From positions 24,360-88,359 of the forward strand of contig CALJJQ010000047.1 in the NCBI GenBank assembly GCA_937973965.1: DNA of 64,000 nt, given 5' to 3'. Position 1 is the stretch's first letter. The number at the start of each line of letters is the position of its first letter. The stretch is from an uncultured Calothrix sp. Lineage in GTDB: Bacteria > Cyanobacteriota > Cyanobacteriia > Cyanobacteriales > Nostocaceae. The position numbers and the translations under genes were made by a program. Shown in pieces: positions 10,716 through 20,589 of this stretch. The notes beneath the pieces are model-generated. The model did not search any database. It had not been told where the DNA came from and saw nothing but the letters and a program-made list of their open reading frames with translations.

Positions 10716-12068
10716 CTAGGTTTGTGGTTCGATGTTTAATTTTTTCATGGTTTGTAACATTTGCAGGGCATGGTTTTCATCGCCGATGGATTTATATAAT
10801 TCGTAGGCTCGTTGATAATGTTTAATAGCAATATTTTTCATCTGGTTTTTTTGATAAATGGCTGCTAATGCCAGAAAAATTTTTGCTTGCTCGGAATGAT
10901 TATTTAATTCCTGGGCGATAGATAGAGCTGTATTTAAATATTCAAGAGCTTGACTGTAATGCTGAATTTGGTAATAAATACTACCAACACTAAAATATAC
11001 ACTTTGTTGACTTTGTTTCGCTCCTATGGCTTCAAGGATAATTAGAGCTTGATGGTAGCAATCAAGAGCTGCTTGGGTGTCGCGTAATTTTTGATAGGTA
11101 ATCGCCATCCGGGATAGAGCAGCAGCTTCACCAAATTGATTGCCAATTTCTCGACAAATTTCCCAAGATTGGCTGTTATAGGCGATCGCTTGATTTAATT
11201 GGTTGGTTTGACTGCAAATATCGCTTAATCCCTGCAATATGGCACTCCTCACCCGCTTTTCCCCGATTTGTTGCGAAATTGCTAGGGCTTCTGTAAAATA
11301 TCCCTGCGCCAGGGCATAATTATCCAAAGATTTATGAATCTGTCCTAAACTATGGAGAGATATCATCATCAAATCCTGATTTTGATATTTATAGGCAATA
11401 GATAAAGCGCGATCGCTACAATCTTTGGCTGTTTGCCATGACTGCATCTGAATGTAAATCCCTGCTAAATTAGCCCAAGAATCACCCTCAGCTTTCTCGT
11501 CTCCTTTTCTCTGAGCCAGATTTAAAGCCTTTTGTTCATAACTCAATGCTGTTTGGGTGTCTCCCAAAAATTGATGGACATTGGCTAAAGAACCTAATGC
11601 ACTCTTTTGCCAACCGCTCTCTTCCATCTCACAACTCAATGCCAGTTGATTTTGAAAGCATTTCAACGCATATTGATATTGCCCTAGATTTTGGTAACTT
11701 GTCCCCTGTCCCCAAAAAGCCGCTATCTGTAATACCCGATTTCCCGTTTCCCGTGTTAACTGTTCCAAGCGGACAAAATAATCTATCGATTGGTGAAAGT
11801 TACTTAAGTGTCTTTGACAATCCCCTAAATGATAAAGAGCATTTTCTTGCCAATCTTTTAATTGCCAATGGGTACTAATTTCTAAAATCTGTTTGTAATA
11901 ATTTAGTGCTGTTTTATACTCAAATAATCTTTCATGGGTGGCTGCTAACTGACTTAAACAGGTTAACCGCTCCTGTAAACTCATGTTTTGACGGTTTGAC
12001 AAACAGTTTAAGTAATCACTTAGACGTTTGCGGAGGAGTTGGACGAAACTTTGTTGTTCCCTATTCAT
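10716..12068 (-). CDS. TPR-repeat protein, 450 aa
   Basis: About ten tetratricopeptide repeats with a 40-residue period cover nearly the whole chain, for example AFWGQGTSYQNLGQYQYALK and SLHSLGQIHKSLDNYALAQG. No signal peptide, membrane helix or enzyme domain is visible. The architecture resembles the protein at 1282-2787, but the sequences are clearly different. I placed the start at ATG 12068 (MNREQQSFVQLL); a TTG two codons upstream is possible, and neither has a strong ribosome-binding site. It is a likely scaffold or regulator, with unknown partners. Confidence 0.85.
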   Translation of the reverse strand: MNREQQSFVQLLRKRLSDYLNCLSNRQNMSLQERLTCLSQLAATHERLFEYKTALNYYKQILEISTHWQLKDWQENALYHLGDCQRHLSNFHQSIDYFVRLEQLTRETGNRVLQIAAFWGQGTSYQNLGQYQYALKCFQNQLALSCEMEESGWQKSALGSLANVHQFLGDTQTALSYEQKALNLAQRKGDEKAEGDSWANLAGIYIQMQSWQTAKDCSDRALSIAYKYQNQDLMMISLHSLGQIHKSLDNYALAQGYFTEALAISQQIGEKRVRSAILQGLSDICSQTNQLNQAIAYNSQSWEICREIGNQFGEAAALSRMAITYQKLRDTQAALDCYHQALIILEAIGAKQSQQSVYFSVGSIYYQIQHYSQALEYLNTALSIAQELNNHSEQAKIFLALAAIYQKNQMKNIAIKHYQRAYELYKSIGDENHALQMLQTMKKLNIEPQT

Positions 12069-13006
12069 CTGCAATCTTAATGAATTGTCAATTTTACGAA
12101 AATTTAATATTGGTCAGATTCACAGACCTTGTTACATTGCTGTATGTCTATATAGGTATTTTCAAGAATTTGTATTTAACCATGAAGTTTACATGATATT
12201 GTCTGAGAATTTGCCTTTTGGACAATGTTTTTTAACTTTTGAGCGACATCAAGAGTAGTGTTGGATGTGGACAAAAACGCTTTACCAGAATCAAGAATCC
12301 ACGATTATCAAGGTTTGATACATAAAAACCGCAGATATCAATCTATTTAGCAGCTTATATGCATATAAATGGCGAATACATCGGATTACTTGGCAAAACC
12401 GACGGTGAATCAACAGAAATTTTTCAACACCACTGTTATAGCTAAATCCTGAACGGGAATAGCTTGAATGAAAGCAGAATCCAAGTAACAGCCAAAAAAC
12501 AAACTCAACTCAATCAGGTGAGAACAAACACTTTAACATACTCATCTCAGTGTGTCTCCGTAGTAAGATAACCCTTAGTAATGATAAATTCCTTTCCCAA
12601 AATGGAATCAGGGGGTGTATACCCTCACCGATAAATACGTAGATGCACCTGTTCTATACTAAGGTGAATATATCTATGATTTCATCTTGCTTGTAAGCTA
12701 TTTACAATGAATCATTGATTTTTTTTGTATATTACTTGATTTTCTCTGGGGAAGTAAAATTAAATGCAATAATTTACACAATCTCTAAATTTATGGAATG
12801 AATCACCCATCCAGTTTAATGTAATAAAAAACACTTTGGTGACAGCCGCAAAATGTCAAAAAGGTATAAAAACCATTGTCATAGGTATAAACAAGGAGGG
12901 AGTAGCCTACATTTACCGGTCATAATTCCAATCGGGTTGTGTTTTACTGAAATTTAGGGCAAAAAAGTAAATAATATAGTAAAAGTAAACCGGGATTAGA
13001 AAAACT
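12069..13006. other. Long divergent intergenic region, no gene supported
   Basis: About 940 bases separate the TPR gene from ndhN. I see no frame with coding character and no match to a repeat family in this window, which is unusual for a gap of this size here. A regulatory RNA or a decayed gene is possible, but nothing shows one directly. The ndhN promoter must lie near the 3' end. Confidence 0.4.
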
Positions 13007-13486
13007 ATGGCATTACTGACCACAGGTAAAGGATTCATTCGCGATTTAGAAAAACACGGTGCTTTGAGTGTATATGCACCCCTAGAAGGAGGATTTGAGG
13101 GACGATACTTACGTCGTCTTCGTGCAAATGGATACACAGCTTTGACTATAACCGCGCGGGGATTGGGTGATGTAGCGGCTTATCTGACACGGATACACGG
13201 TGTCCGTCCACCCCATTTAGGTAAAAAAAGTACAAGCAATGGAGCCGCAGTGGGGTATGTTTATTATCTTCCTCCGATGTTGTCCTATCAGATTGAGCAG
13301 CTACCTGCAAAATCCAAGGGTTTAGTCCTGTGGATTATCGAAGGATATATTTTGTCAGAGCAGGAATTACAATATTTAGCAGACTTACCGAACATGGAAC
13401 CCCGTGTGAAAGTCGTGATTGAATGTGGTGGCGATCGCGTTTTTCGTTGGCAACCTGTGGAAAAAATGTTAGCAGCAGCGAGTTAG
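13007..13486 (+). CDS. ndhN: NAD(P)H-quinone oxidoreductase (NDH-1) subunit N
   Basis: NdhN is a peripheral subunit of the photosynthetic NDH-1 complex on the thylakoid membrane, which takes electrons from ferredoxin for cyclic and respiratory electron flow. It occurs only in oxygenic phototrophs. The 159 residues match the family over their full length, including FIRDLEKHGALSVYAPLEGG, GLGDVAAYLTRIHGVRPPHL and KSKGLVLWIIEGYILS. There is no membrane segment, as expected. The gene stands alone, with no other ndh gene in the window, which is normal for cyanobacterial ndh genes outside the core operon. Confidence 0.97.
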   Translation: MALLTTGKGFIRDLEKHGALSVYAPLEGGFEGRYLRRLRANGYTALTITARGLGDVAAYLTRIHGVRPPHLGKKSTSNGAAVGYVYYLPPMLSYQIEQLPAKSKGLVLWIIEGYILSEQELQYLADLPNMEPRVKVVIECGGDRVFRWQPVEKMLAAAS

Positions 13487-13595
13487 TGAAAGGAAAAAGG
13501 AGATATGAGGAAGTAAAATAAATAATACCTCCTCTCTTCTCCCATACTCTCAAACAGCCAAGATTTTACAAATCATCTAGGATTGCCATAGTAAT

Positions 13596-13731
13596 CACGA
13601 ATTACGAATTACAAATTACGTAGACGCGAAGCGGCTTGCCGTAGGCTATTACGTACGCGAAGCGTTGCCGCAGGCTATTACGTAGCTTGCTTCCCGCGTA
13701 GCGGGTATTACAACTTACGAATTACGAATTA
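13596..13731. repeat. Modular palindromic repeat (GTACGCGAAGCGTTGCCGC / CTTCCCGCGTAGCGGG modules)
   Basis: The stretch is built from modules joined by 'attacgta': a 'gcgaagcggcttgccgtaggc' unit, a 'gcgaagcgttgccgcaggc' unit and a 'gcttgcttcccgcgtagcgggtattac' unit, framed by 'acgaattac' direct repeats. The same modules, minus the first one, are found on the other strand at 37761-37844. It abuts the stop codon of the TPR gene at 13729. Confidence 0.75.
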
Positions 13732-15012
13732 AATGTCACCATTTTCCAGTTCATAAATTACCCGTTCTAAATACCACTCCTCAGTCATTCCGGGGTAGTA
13801 ATATTTAGCTCGTTCAAGGTAGCGTTCAGCGATTTCCCAGTGTCCTCCCACCAATCGGGATAACTTTTGACGCAACTTTTCGTAATTACTTTTCCGTACA
13901 TCTGAAGAGGAAGCGTTGATTTTTTTTAGGGAATCTAGAGCTTGTTGATAGTTTTGCCAATCGTCGTTTTCGCAGAAAATTTCCGATGCTTGTTGGTAAT
14001 CCGCGCTAGCTTTTTGAATTTCTTCCAGACGGGTATAGACCATTCCCCGACTCAAATAAGCTTGTGCATCATGGGGGTTAATTTCAATTGCACGGCTAAA
14101 ATCCTGAATCGCTTGTAAATAGTTACCCAAACTTTGGTGAGCGATTCCCCTTGCAGTCAAACTCATTGGATTATCGGGTTCGTGGGTCAAAGCGATTTCA
14201 AAATCTGCTAATGCTCCTTGAACATCCCCTAAATGTAATCTTGCCTTACCGCGATTGCGATAGGTAATCCCATGATTAAAATTTAAGCGTAAAGCTTGAT
14301 TGAAATCCGCTAAAGCATCCTGATATTTCCCTTGTTTGCAGCGAATGACACCACGACAACAGTAGGCTTTACCATCTTGGGGATCGACCTTCAATACCCA
14401 GTTAACACTTTCCATTGCAGCTTGAGTTTCTCCCCGTTCCGCAGCTACTATCAGTTCTAAAAAATAATCATTTTCACTGGGTTGGGTATTGATGATAGTT
14501 GAGTTAGAAGCAGTCGGATTAACATCAGATTTAGGGACAATAGGTTGGGGTTGTAACTGTTTTACCCTTTCTAAACAAGCACGACAATTTTCCGTATCCT
14601 GGGCTTGCAAGTATAACTGAGCAGCTTGCTTAAAACAAGCGATCGCTTCATAAATTAATCCTTGTTTACGTTTGACAATCCCTTTTAGATTATAGGCTGC
14701 GGCATAGTTAGAATCAAGTTTAATTACCGTTTCCGCATCATCCAGAGTTCCCGGTAAATTTTTTAAAGCCAAGCGAGCGATCGCTCGTCCATAGAATGCA
14801 TCGATACATTGACCATCAAGCTTAATGGCTTCGGTATAATCAGAAACAGCTTGGAGATACTCACCCAGATCAAAATAAGCCAAACCTCGCTTCACATAGG
14901 CATCAGTACAATAGGGATTTGCTTGAATTACCGCCGAAAAATCTGCGATCGCTCCGGCATAATCATGGTTTTTTGCCCGTTCTAAACCCCGTGTATATAA
15001 CTCTTGATTCAT
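13729..15012 (-). CDS. TPR-repeat protein, 427 aa
   Basis: This protein carries classic 34-residue TPRs in two blocks, about residues 1-150 (from LYTRGLERAKNHDYAGAIAD onward) and 185-345 (for example YLSRGMVYTRLEEIQKASAD), separated by a Pro/Ser/Thr/Asn-rich linker. The last 80 residues are charged and without repeats (ERYLERAKYYYPGMTEEWYL). There is no signal peptide or membrane helix. A good ribosome-binding site (AAGGG) precedes the ATG. The 34-residue units differ from the 40-residue type in the two other TPR genes of this window. Function is unknown beyond protein binding. Confidence 0.85.
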   Translation of the reverse strand: MNQELYTRGLERAKNHDYAGAIADFSAVIQANPYCTDAYVKRGLAYFDLGEYLQAVSDYTEAIKLDGQCIDAFYGRAIARLALKNLPGTLDDAETVIKLDSNYAAAYNLKGIVKRKQGLIYEAIACFKQAAQLYLQAQDTENCRACLERVKQLQPQPIVPKSDVNPTASNSTIINTQPSENDYFLELIVAAERGETQAAMESVNWVLKVDPQDGKAYCCRGVIRCKQGKYQDALADFNQALRLNFNHGITYRNRGKARLHLGDVQGALADFEIALTHEPDNPMSLTARGIAHQSLGNYLQAIQDFSRAIEINPHDAQAYLSRGMVYTRLEEIQKASADYQQASEIFCENDDWQNYQQALDSLKKINASSSDVRKSNYEKLRQKLSRLVGGHWEIAERYLERAKYYYPGMTEEWYLERVIYELENGDI

Positions 15013-15382
15013 AAGTATTTACCCTTAATCTATCCACAGGTAATCTATGGATGGTGACTCAATAGTAACTAAAAATAGTATTCCTCTTCATTTTGTGGGA
15101 AATTAACCTAAATCGCCACAAGATTAACCCTCACAAAATCCTCAAATTGTTTATATAAAATTAATAATAAGCCGTGATTTTACCCACAAAAGGACAAAAC
15201 ACAAATTATCTCTATTGATAAGTATTAAATTAATTTATTGCTGGAGTAAACATCACTTATCTACATACTACAGAAATGATCACCATTTAAAAAATGAATG
15301 GGACAGATAGATGTTGGAAGCAATTCTAGTGTAAAGGTTTTAACATTCAAAAGCCAAAATTGTGTTCAGGGAGTTAGTAATC
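15013..15382. other. Divergent intergenic region
   Basis: AT-rich sequence between the TPR gene and the small protein gene. No further frame, terminator or repeat family member is apparent. The last 15 bases carry CAGGGAG, the ribosome-binding site that decides the start of the next gene. Confidence 0.4.
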
Positions 15383-15574
15383 ATGTCTAAAGAATATACA
15401 GAAATACTGGAAATATTAGTAAATCAATTAACATTGGCAACAGTGTTAGAAATGTTAGAGCGAATATGCCATAAAAAAGCGGAAGACCTCAAAAATCATT
15501 GGCAAGATGAGGCTTCCGCAAGATTATGGGAAAAAGCTGCCAGGCAAATTGAACAGATCAATATCGACGTTTAA
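15383..15574 (+). CDS. Small helical protein, 63 aa
   Basis: The product starts MSKEYTEILEILVNQLTLAT and is rich in Glu, Leu, Lys and Gln, with heptad-like spacing of Leu/Ile that suggests one or two amphipathic helices. There is no membrane segment. I chose ATG 15383 because GGGAG at 15369-15373 is 9 bp upstream; an in-frame GTG at 15362 lies before that site. The length, the ribosome-binding site and ordinary codon use support a real gene. I do not recognise the family. It converges with cydB, 25 bp between stops. Confidence 0.65.
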   Translation: MSKEYTEILEILVNQLTLATVLEMLERICHKKAEDLKNHWQDEASARLWEKAARQIEQINIDV

Positions 15575-15599
15575 GTTTAGTAAGTTTAATTAGTGTTGA

Positions 15600-16604
15600 T
15601 TAACCATCACTAACGACCTTACCACGAAAGACAAAGTAATTGTAAATGTTGTAAAACAACATAATCGGAATCAAAAAGCCGATAAAAATAATCATGAACA
15701 CCATCGCACTAGGTGAACTTGCCGCTTCATAAATAGTTACACTGGGGGGAATAATATAGGGAAAAGCAATAAATCCCAAACCTAAAAATGTGAGCAAGAA
15801 AATTAAAACAGTGTACACAAATGGCAAAATTTCCTGTTTCCGCATCAAACTTTGTAATAATAATCCTACTAGAATAATTCCCAAAATAGGAATCAAAGCA
15901 AATATATATACCTCTGGCTGATGAAATAGTCTAGCTCGAGCATTTTCATACACAATTGGTGTCGAAATTGTGATAATAACCGCACCAATCAACGTTGTCA
16001 CAGCCGCAATTTTTGCAGTTTGAAAATGGCTTTCTTGCAATTTTCCTTCCGTCTTCAAAATTAAGTACACAGAACCAATTAATACATAACCCTGAACCAA
16101 AGTTAAGGCCATCAGTAGTGAATGCCAACTTAGCCAATCCCACATTCCCCCAGCAAAATGACCAGCCGCATCAACCTTAATTCCTGCTAAGACACCACCT
16201 AATGCAAAACCTTGAAACAGCGATGCAATAAAACTACCACCACCAAAAGCTATATTCCAAACTTTTTTCGTATTTGAATGTTCACGAAATTCAAAAGCAA
16301 CAGCCCGCAAAATTAACCCCACTACCATCAGCATCAGGGGCAAATATAAGGCATTTAAAATTGTCCCGAAAGCTAGGGGAAAGGCACCAAATAAAGCTCC
16401 AGCCATTAATACTAGCCAAGTTTCGTTGGCATCCCACACATTACCCAAGCTAGTCATTAATAAACCACGTCGTTGTTCATCGGAAGCAGTTAAAGATAAA
16501 ATTCCTACCCCCAAATCAAATCCATCTAACAACACATACAAAAATAAAAATAAACCCAAAATTACAAACCAAACTTGAGGCAAAAAGTGCAATAGTGCAT
16601 CCAT
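15600..16604 (-). CDS. cydB: Cytochrome bd quinol oxidase subunit II
   Basis: CydB is the second membrane subunit of the bd-type terminal oxidase, which reduces oxygen to water with quinol electrons and does not pump protons. The 334 residues have about eight hydrophobic helices, beginning with VWFVILGLFLFLYVLLDGFD, which carries the conserved DGFDLG motif of the family. Other family stretches are NVWDANETWLVLMAGALFGA and the C-terminal helix before YNYFVFRGKV. It follows cydA after 130 bp on the same strand, so the two are almost certainly an operon. A 9-bp hairpin lies in the gap. Confidence 0.95.
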   Translation of the reverse strand: MDALLHFLPQVWFVILGLFLFLYVLLDGFDLGVGILSLTASDEQRRGLLMTSLGNVWDANETWLVLMAGALFGAFPLAFGTILNALYLPLMLMVVGLILRAVAFEFREHSNTKKVWNIAFGGGSFIASLFQGFALGGVLAGIKVDAAGHFAGGMWDWLSWHSLLMALTLVQGYVLIGSVYLILKTEGKLQESHFQTAKIAAVTTLIGAVIITISTPIVYENARARLFHQPEVYIFALIPILGIILVGLLLQSLMRKQEILPFVYTVLIFLLTFLGLGFIAFPYIIPPSVTIYEAASSPSAMVFMIIFIGFLIPIMLFYNIYNYFVFRGKVVSDG

Positions 16605-16649
16605 AAAATCACCTGTTTATTCATCAGTTATCATTCATGGTAAAAATCT

Positions 16650-16681
16650 TGTAGAGACCAGCAAAGGGCTATGTCTCTACA
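16650..16681 (-). promoter_or_regulatory. Intercistronic hairpin between cydA and cydB
   Basis: TGTAGAGAC at 16650-16658 pairs with GTCTCTACA at 16673-16681, leaving a 14-base loop. There is no T-run, so it is not a standard terminator. Such a structure could set the relative amounts of the two subunits, but it may also be a remnant of the repeats carrying 'agagacgta...tacgtctct' seen at 39204-39228. Confidence 0.4.
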
Positions 16682-16734
16682 TATCAAATTCATAGAATAA
16701 TTCTTTCTCTGTTTTCAAAGATTCTAGCTAGTTT

Positions 16735-18180
16735 CTAGGATTGTGATTCCAGAGGGCGACTATCAGGAAGATGGGTTGCTGAACCAGTCAAAAATACCTC
16801 TTCTTTTTCCACAATTCCCGGTATTGGTAAAGTTAAATCGGGACCTTTACGAATGATGCGACTACCAAAATACAAGGCAGATATGAATAGAAAACTGTAC
16901 AAAGCAGTGATTAAACTCAAAGAAGTTAAGACCTCCACCGCAGGTAAATGGGAAGCAGCATCAGCAGTACGAATTTCTCCGTAGACTGTCCAGGGTTGTC
17001 TACCAACACAACGCACAATCCAACCCGCTTCGATTGCAATGTAGCCCAAGGGTGCAGCCAATACCCAAGCTCTCATTAACCAATGCTGTTGAGTAATATT
17101 TGTCTCTGACAGCTGACCCCGTATCCATTGAACTAAACTCCACAACATCAAACCAGCAAGGAAAAATCCAATACCCACCATTACCCGGAATGAGTAATAA
17201 ATCAAACTAACCATTGGTGGACGGTCTTGGGGAGGCCATTCTTTTAACCCTAACACCGGTTGGGACAGTTTTGACTTGAATTCGAGAATGTAACTCAACC
17301 CGTTAGGAATTGAGATTTCCCAGTCATTTTGCTCGGCTTTGCTGTTGGGAAGGGCTAAAACACTCCAATTGGCTGACTCTCCTGCAGGAACAGTTTCCCA
17401 TTGTGCTTCCATTGCAGCCAATTTAGTCGGTTGATAGTGATAAACTTGATCTCCACTCAAGTGACCGACGTAAATCTGTAGAGGTGCAACAAATACCGCC
17501 ACAGCTAGAACAATTTTAAACGACTTGGCAAAAAAATCCTGATTGCGTCCTGAAAGAATATACCAAGCACTGATTCCCCCAATCACAAATAGGGAGGTTT
17601 CCAAAGTCGCAAAGAACATGTGTAAAAAACTATTGAGCATGAAGGGGTTGAGGATGGCTTGGAAATAGTCGTGAACGACAAATTTACCATTGACCATCTC
17701 TCCACCAGCAGGGGTTTGAAACCAAGAATTCGCAGTCAAAATCCAAAAAGTGGAAAGATTTGCCCCAAAAGCTACCAAAATCGTGGAAATGTAGTGAATT
17801 GCAGGATTAACTCTTTCCCATCCAAACATCATAATCCCTAGGAAAGAAGCCTCCAACATAAAAGCCATCGACCCTTCAAATCCGAGGATACTACCTAAAA
17901 AATCCCCCACAGCTTCCGAAAGCGGAGCCCAATTTGTACCAAATTGAAAGCCCATCGGTAATCCTGAAGCAACTCCAATACCAAAATTTAGTAAGTATAA
18001 TTTTGACCAAAAGCGGGCATGGTAGTAGTAGGCAGGATTACGGGTTTTTAACCATAATCCCTCTACCACAATGAGGTAAATTGACATACCCGTAGTCAGG
18101 ACTGGCCACAGCATGTGAAAAATCGCAGTCAGTGCAAACTGTATGCGTGACAATGCAACCGTATTCGATAAAAACTCCAT
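16735..18180 (-). CDS. cydA: Cytochrome bd quinol oxidase subunit I
   Basis: CydA holds the three haems and the quinol site of the bd oxidase. The 481 residues show about nine hydrophobic helices. The N-terminal helix carries the haem-ligand histidine in LTAIFHMLWPVLTTG; the GWIVRCVGRQPWTVYGEIRT stretch contains the family signature GRQPW. The quinol-binding loop between helices 6 and 7 (about residues 255-325) appears to be of the short type, typical of cyanide-insensitive oxidases, consistent with the total length being under the 522 residues of E. coli CydA. It is transcribed with cydB. In filamentous cyanobacteria this oxidase is an accessory respiratory branch. Confidence 0.96.
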   Translation of the reverse strand: MEFLSNTVALSRIQFALTAIFHMLWPVLTTGMSIYLIVVEGLWLKTRNPAYYYHARFWSKLYLLNFGIGVASGLPMGFQFGTNWAPLSEAVGDFLGSILGFEGSMAFMLEASFLGIMMFGWERVNPAIHYISTILVAFGANLSTFWILTANSWFQTPAGGEMVNGKFVVHDYFQAILNPFMLNSFLHMFFATLETSLFVIGGISAWYILSGRNQDFFAKSFKIVLAVAVFVAPLQIYVGHLSGDQVYHYQPTKLAAMEAQWETVPAGESANWSVLALPNSKAEQNDWEISIPNGLSYILEFKSKLSQPVLGLKEWPPQDRPPMVSLIYYSFRVMVGIGFFLAGLMLWSLVQWIRGQLSETNITQQHWLMRAWVLAAPLGYIAIEAGWIVRCVGRQPWTVYGEIRTADAASHLPAVEVLTSLSLITALYSFLFISALYFGSRIIRKGPDLTLPIPGIVEKEEVFLTGSATHLPDSRPLESQS

Positions 18181-18577
18181 ACAGAGAAAATCTTTTCCCT
18201 TATCTTATAGTTTATACAAACACTTTTAAAAATAGCTATTAATTTTGTTCACAAGTGTTTACTTCCAAATCTCTTAAGATTTATAAAATACTACAAAGTG
18301 TCATGGTTATTGGTAAAGATTTCCAGAGATTTAAATATCATGCGATCGCCATAGTTTTTTGTTTCAGTTAGATTCTTGTTAATGGAAGTTTGTATTCTTC
18401 ACAACATTCTCAAGTTTATTTTCTAGATTAATTTTAGGCAGGAAAAATGAGGATTCTGCAACTCCTAGACTCAAGTCAGGGAAATTAACTGCTGCTGGAG
18501 AAATACAGTTATTTACGGATTATCTTCTCCTATCCTGAATTATTGATTCTATTTTCCGAATTTCGAGAGGTGGAGAT
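18181..18577. other. Divergent intergenic region upstream of cydA
   Basis: AT-rich, with no coding frame and no copy of the repeat families found elsewhere. It must hold the cydAB promoter and that of the next gene; I cannot point to a specific box. GAGGTGGAG at 18565-18573 is the ribosome-binding site of the gene starting at 18578. Confidence 0.4.
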
Positions 18578-19150
18578 ATGCTAAAAAATAAAAATAATCT
18601 ATGGATAGGCTTATTATTAGCTGTAGTAGTCGGTTTTACTGGAGGGTTGCTAACCCAATCTTGGTATCGACAAGCAAAAATCACAAATAATTTCGTGGTT
18701 TACGGGACAGATACGCAAGCAGAAAAAATTGAAAAGGATTTATATATCAGTTTCAATTCCCAACTAAATCAAACCCAAAAACTAGAGAAATTATCTAACT
18801 TGCTTTCCCGTTACCAGTTTTGTGGCTTACCAATAGAAATAAAAAGCACTGAAAATGGCATTGTCACCATCAACTTGGATGAACATCCTTGGGTCAAAAC
18901 CGTCAATACACCCCCAACTTTACCTGGTTGTTCTGGTCAAAGTTGGCGTTTTGGTTACTTCCAAGGTAGTGCCGGTGGCTATGTAACAACTGTCACTTTG
19001 ACACGTACTTTCCTTCAACCGGATTATCAAGGAAACTGGATTAAAGGGATACAGTTTTATTATGGAGGTCAACCGATTAAGGAGGGTGATTGGGACCATA
19101 TCAACTTGGATGGAGTCATCACCCGTGAAAACCTTCCCTATTCCAAGTGA
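18578..19150 (+). CDS. Membrane-anchored protein of unknown function, 190 aa
   Basis: The N-terminus has a short basic stretch followed by one hydrophobic helix (LWIGLLLAVVVGFTGGLLT, residues 8-26), after which the protein is hydrophilic, so the bulk probably faces the periplasm or lumen. The soluble part contains two cysteines (YQFCGLPIE and LPGCSGQSW) that could form a disulfide, and ends in a Gly/Tyr/Asp-rich region. A very good ribosome-binding site (GAGGTGGAG) precedes the ATG. It lies 83 bp upstream of raf1 on the same strand. I do not recognise the family; some features are reminiscent of GerMN-like sporulation domains, but I cannot support that. Confidence 0.7.
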   Translation: MLKNKNNLWIGLLLAVVVGFTGGLLTQSWYRQAKITNNFVVYGTDTQAEKIEKDLYISFNSQLNQTQKLEKLSNLLSRYQFCGLPIEIKSTENGIVTINLDEHPWVKTVNTPPTLPGCSGQSWRFGYFQGSAGGYVTTVTLTRTFLQPDYQGNWIKGIQFYYGGQPIKEGDWDHINLDGVITRENLPYSK

Positions 19151-19233
19151 ATATATAAAAGCTATTCAATAAGGACGTAGCTCTAGACCCAGGTTTTTGG
19201 TAAAATGGGTAGTGCTAAACGGTTAGGATGGTT

Positions 19234-20322
19234 ATGAATAGCTCCCCCAAAAATCCGGAGAATCCAGGAACACCAATATCAGAAACTGAGGCTTTAGAAT
19301 TATTGCGTCAGTTACGGCAAAAACAAGGTAATTGGGTTGAGTGGGGAAGTGCGATCGCAACCCTCCAGAAGGCTGGTTACAATCCGCAAAAAATCTTTGA
19401 GGAAACCGGATTTGAGCCAATTCAGCAAAATCAAGTAGTGGTTGGTTCCCAAGTGTACAATTCCCTCTCCCAGGGTGGTGCATCCCCTAGTACCTGCAAT
19501 CATTTTCAGCAGAGAGGAAGTGATGTTTTATACGAGTTCCGCCTGTTGACCAATGATGAACGAGCCGCCGCCGCCGAGTTAGCATTTAACCATAAAATTG
19601 ATTGTGACGAAGCACGGGAAATCGCCAGGGCAATTAAGGATTTTTCTCGATTTCGCCAATTTCCGGAGGGTTTTAGCAACCATCCCGGTGATGCAGTAGC
19701 CTATCAATGTTGGAAATTAGCCCGACAAAATTCTGACCTACAAGTGCGATCGCGGTTGATTGCCAAGGGTTTAAAATATGCCCACAGTGAGGATGCGCGG
19801 CATAAAATTGAACAACTACTCACGGATTTTACTGTTGAATCGAAGAAAAACGCTCCCACTTTACCTTTTTTTCGGATTGAAAGTGCTTCCGAAGTACCCC
19901 GAATGATTCCCATTGTCGGCGAATTACCTTTGAGTGTACAGGATTTACGCGCGGTTCCGATTATCGACCCGGTGGGTAGATTTAATGTGGTCAAAATTGC
20001 CGGAGAACAAGCTTGGATAGCTCTTCCCGGTTGGCAAGTAATCAAAGCAGCAGAAGACCCGGTGGGAATTTTATGCAGTAGCGACCGGTTTTCCAGTCCA
20101 AATCAAACTGTGACGGAACCTGTTTTAGTGGTAATTGACCGCGCTCAACGGGAATGGGATATATCCAGTTATTTTGTTGTGGAACATAATGGAGAGTTAG
20201 ATTTTCAATGGTTTGACAGCGAACCAGAGATACCTTTGCACGGCAAAATTATCGTCATTCTTCGTCCCAAGAAAGTCCTCGATGAAGAATTTAATAAAGA
20301 TGTGTGGCAAATTGAAGAGTAA
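19234..20322 (+). CDS. raf1: Rubisco accumulation factor 1
   Basis: Raf1 is a dimeric chaperone that holds newly folded RbcL subunits and helps assemble the L8 core of Rubisco before RbcS joins. The 362 residues have the known layout: an N-terminal helix-turn-helix-like segment (about 15-75, with LLRQLRQKQGNWVEWGSAIA), an alpha domain (about 100-190, with LTNDERAAAAELAFNH and EIARAIKDFSRFRQFPEGFS) and a C-terminal beta-rich dimerisation domain (about 210-350, with IPIVGELPLSVQDLRAVPI). ATG 19228 lies two codons upstream; I prefer 19234 because AGG at 19225-19227 is then correctly spaced. No Rubisco gene is in the window. Confidence 0.93.
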   Translation: MNSSPKNPENPGTPISETEALELLRQLRQKQGNWVEWGSAIATLQKAGYNPQKIFEETGFEPIQQNQVVVGSQVYNSLSQGGASPSTCNHFQQRGSDVLYEFRLLTNDERAAAAELAFNHKIDCDEAREIARAIKDFSRFRQFPEGFSNHPGDAVAYQCWKLARQNSDLQVRSRLIAKGLKYAHSEDARHKIEQLLTDFTVESKKNAPTLPFFRIESASEVPRMIPIVGELPLSVQDLRAVPIIDPVGRFNVVKIAGEQAWIALPGWQVIKAAEDPVGILCSSDRFSSPNQTVTEPVLVVIDRAQREWDISSYFVVEHNGELDFQWFDSEPEIPLHGKIIVILRPKKVLDEEFNKDVWQIEE

Positions 20323-20358
20323 TTCCGGATTTCTCACAAAAACCTCAAATCTTCACTG

Positions 20359-20506
20359 AGAGGTTGTTTTAAAAGCTCTACAGCGTATCTTTCACGACTC
20401 ATCTACTGAAAAACTGCTAGGAGAGAATAGGGTTTTCGGATTTGCGATTGATTCCCATCCTTGAGTATCACTTAAGGCTTAAGCAGATACTTTTCAAACA
20501 TCCTCT
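20359..20506. mobile_element. MITE-like element, family AGAGGATGTTT
   Basis: The left end AGAGGTTGTTTTAAAAGCT is matched on the other strand by the right end AGAGGATGTTTGAAAAGTA. The element is about 148 bp, without a reading frame. It follows directly after a solo CCGGATTTCTCACA end at 20326-20337. Confidence 0.6.
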
Positions 20507-20589
20507 AAAGGTATCGACACCACGGTAAAACGGTATAAGTCCTAGATTTTGATAAAATCTAGGCTAATACGGTTCAGTTAAAGATAACC

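Noticed and set aside
12069..13006. A structured non-coding RNA (6S, tmRNA, RNase P or similar)
   Set aside because: I looked for known core motifs in this unusually empty gap and saw none. It stays an unexplained region.
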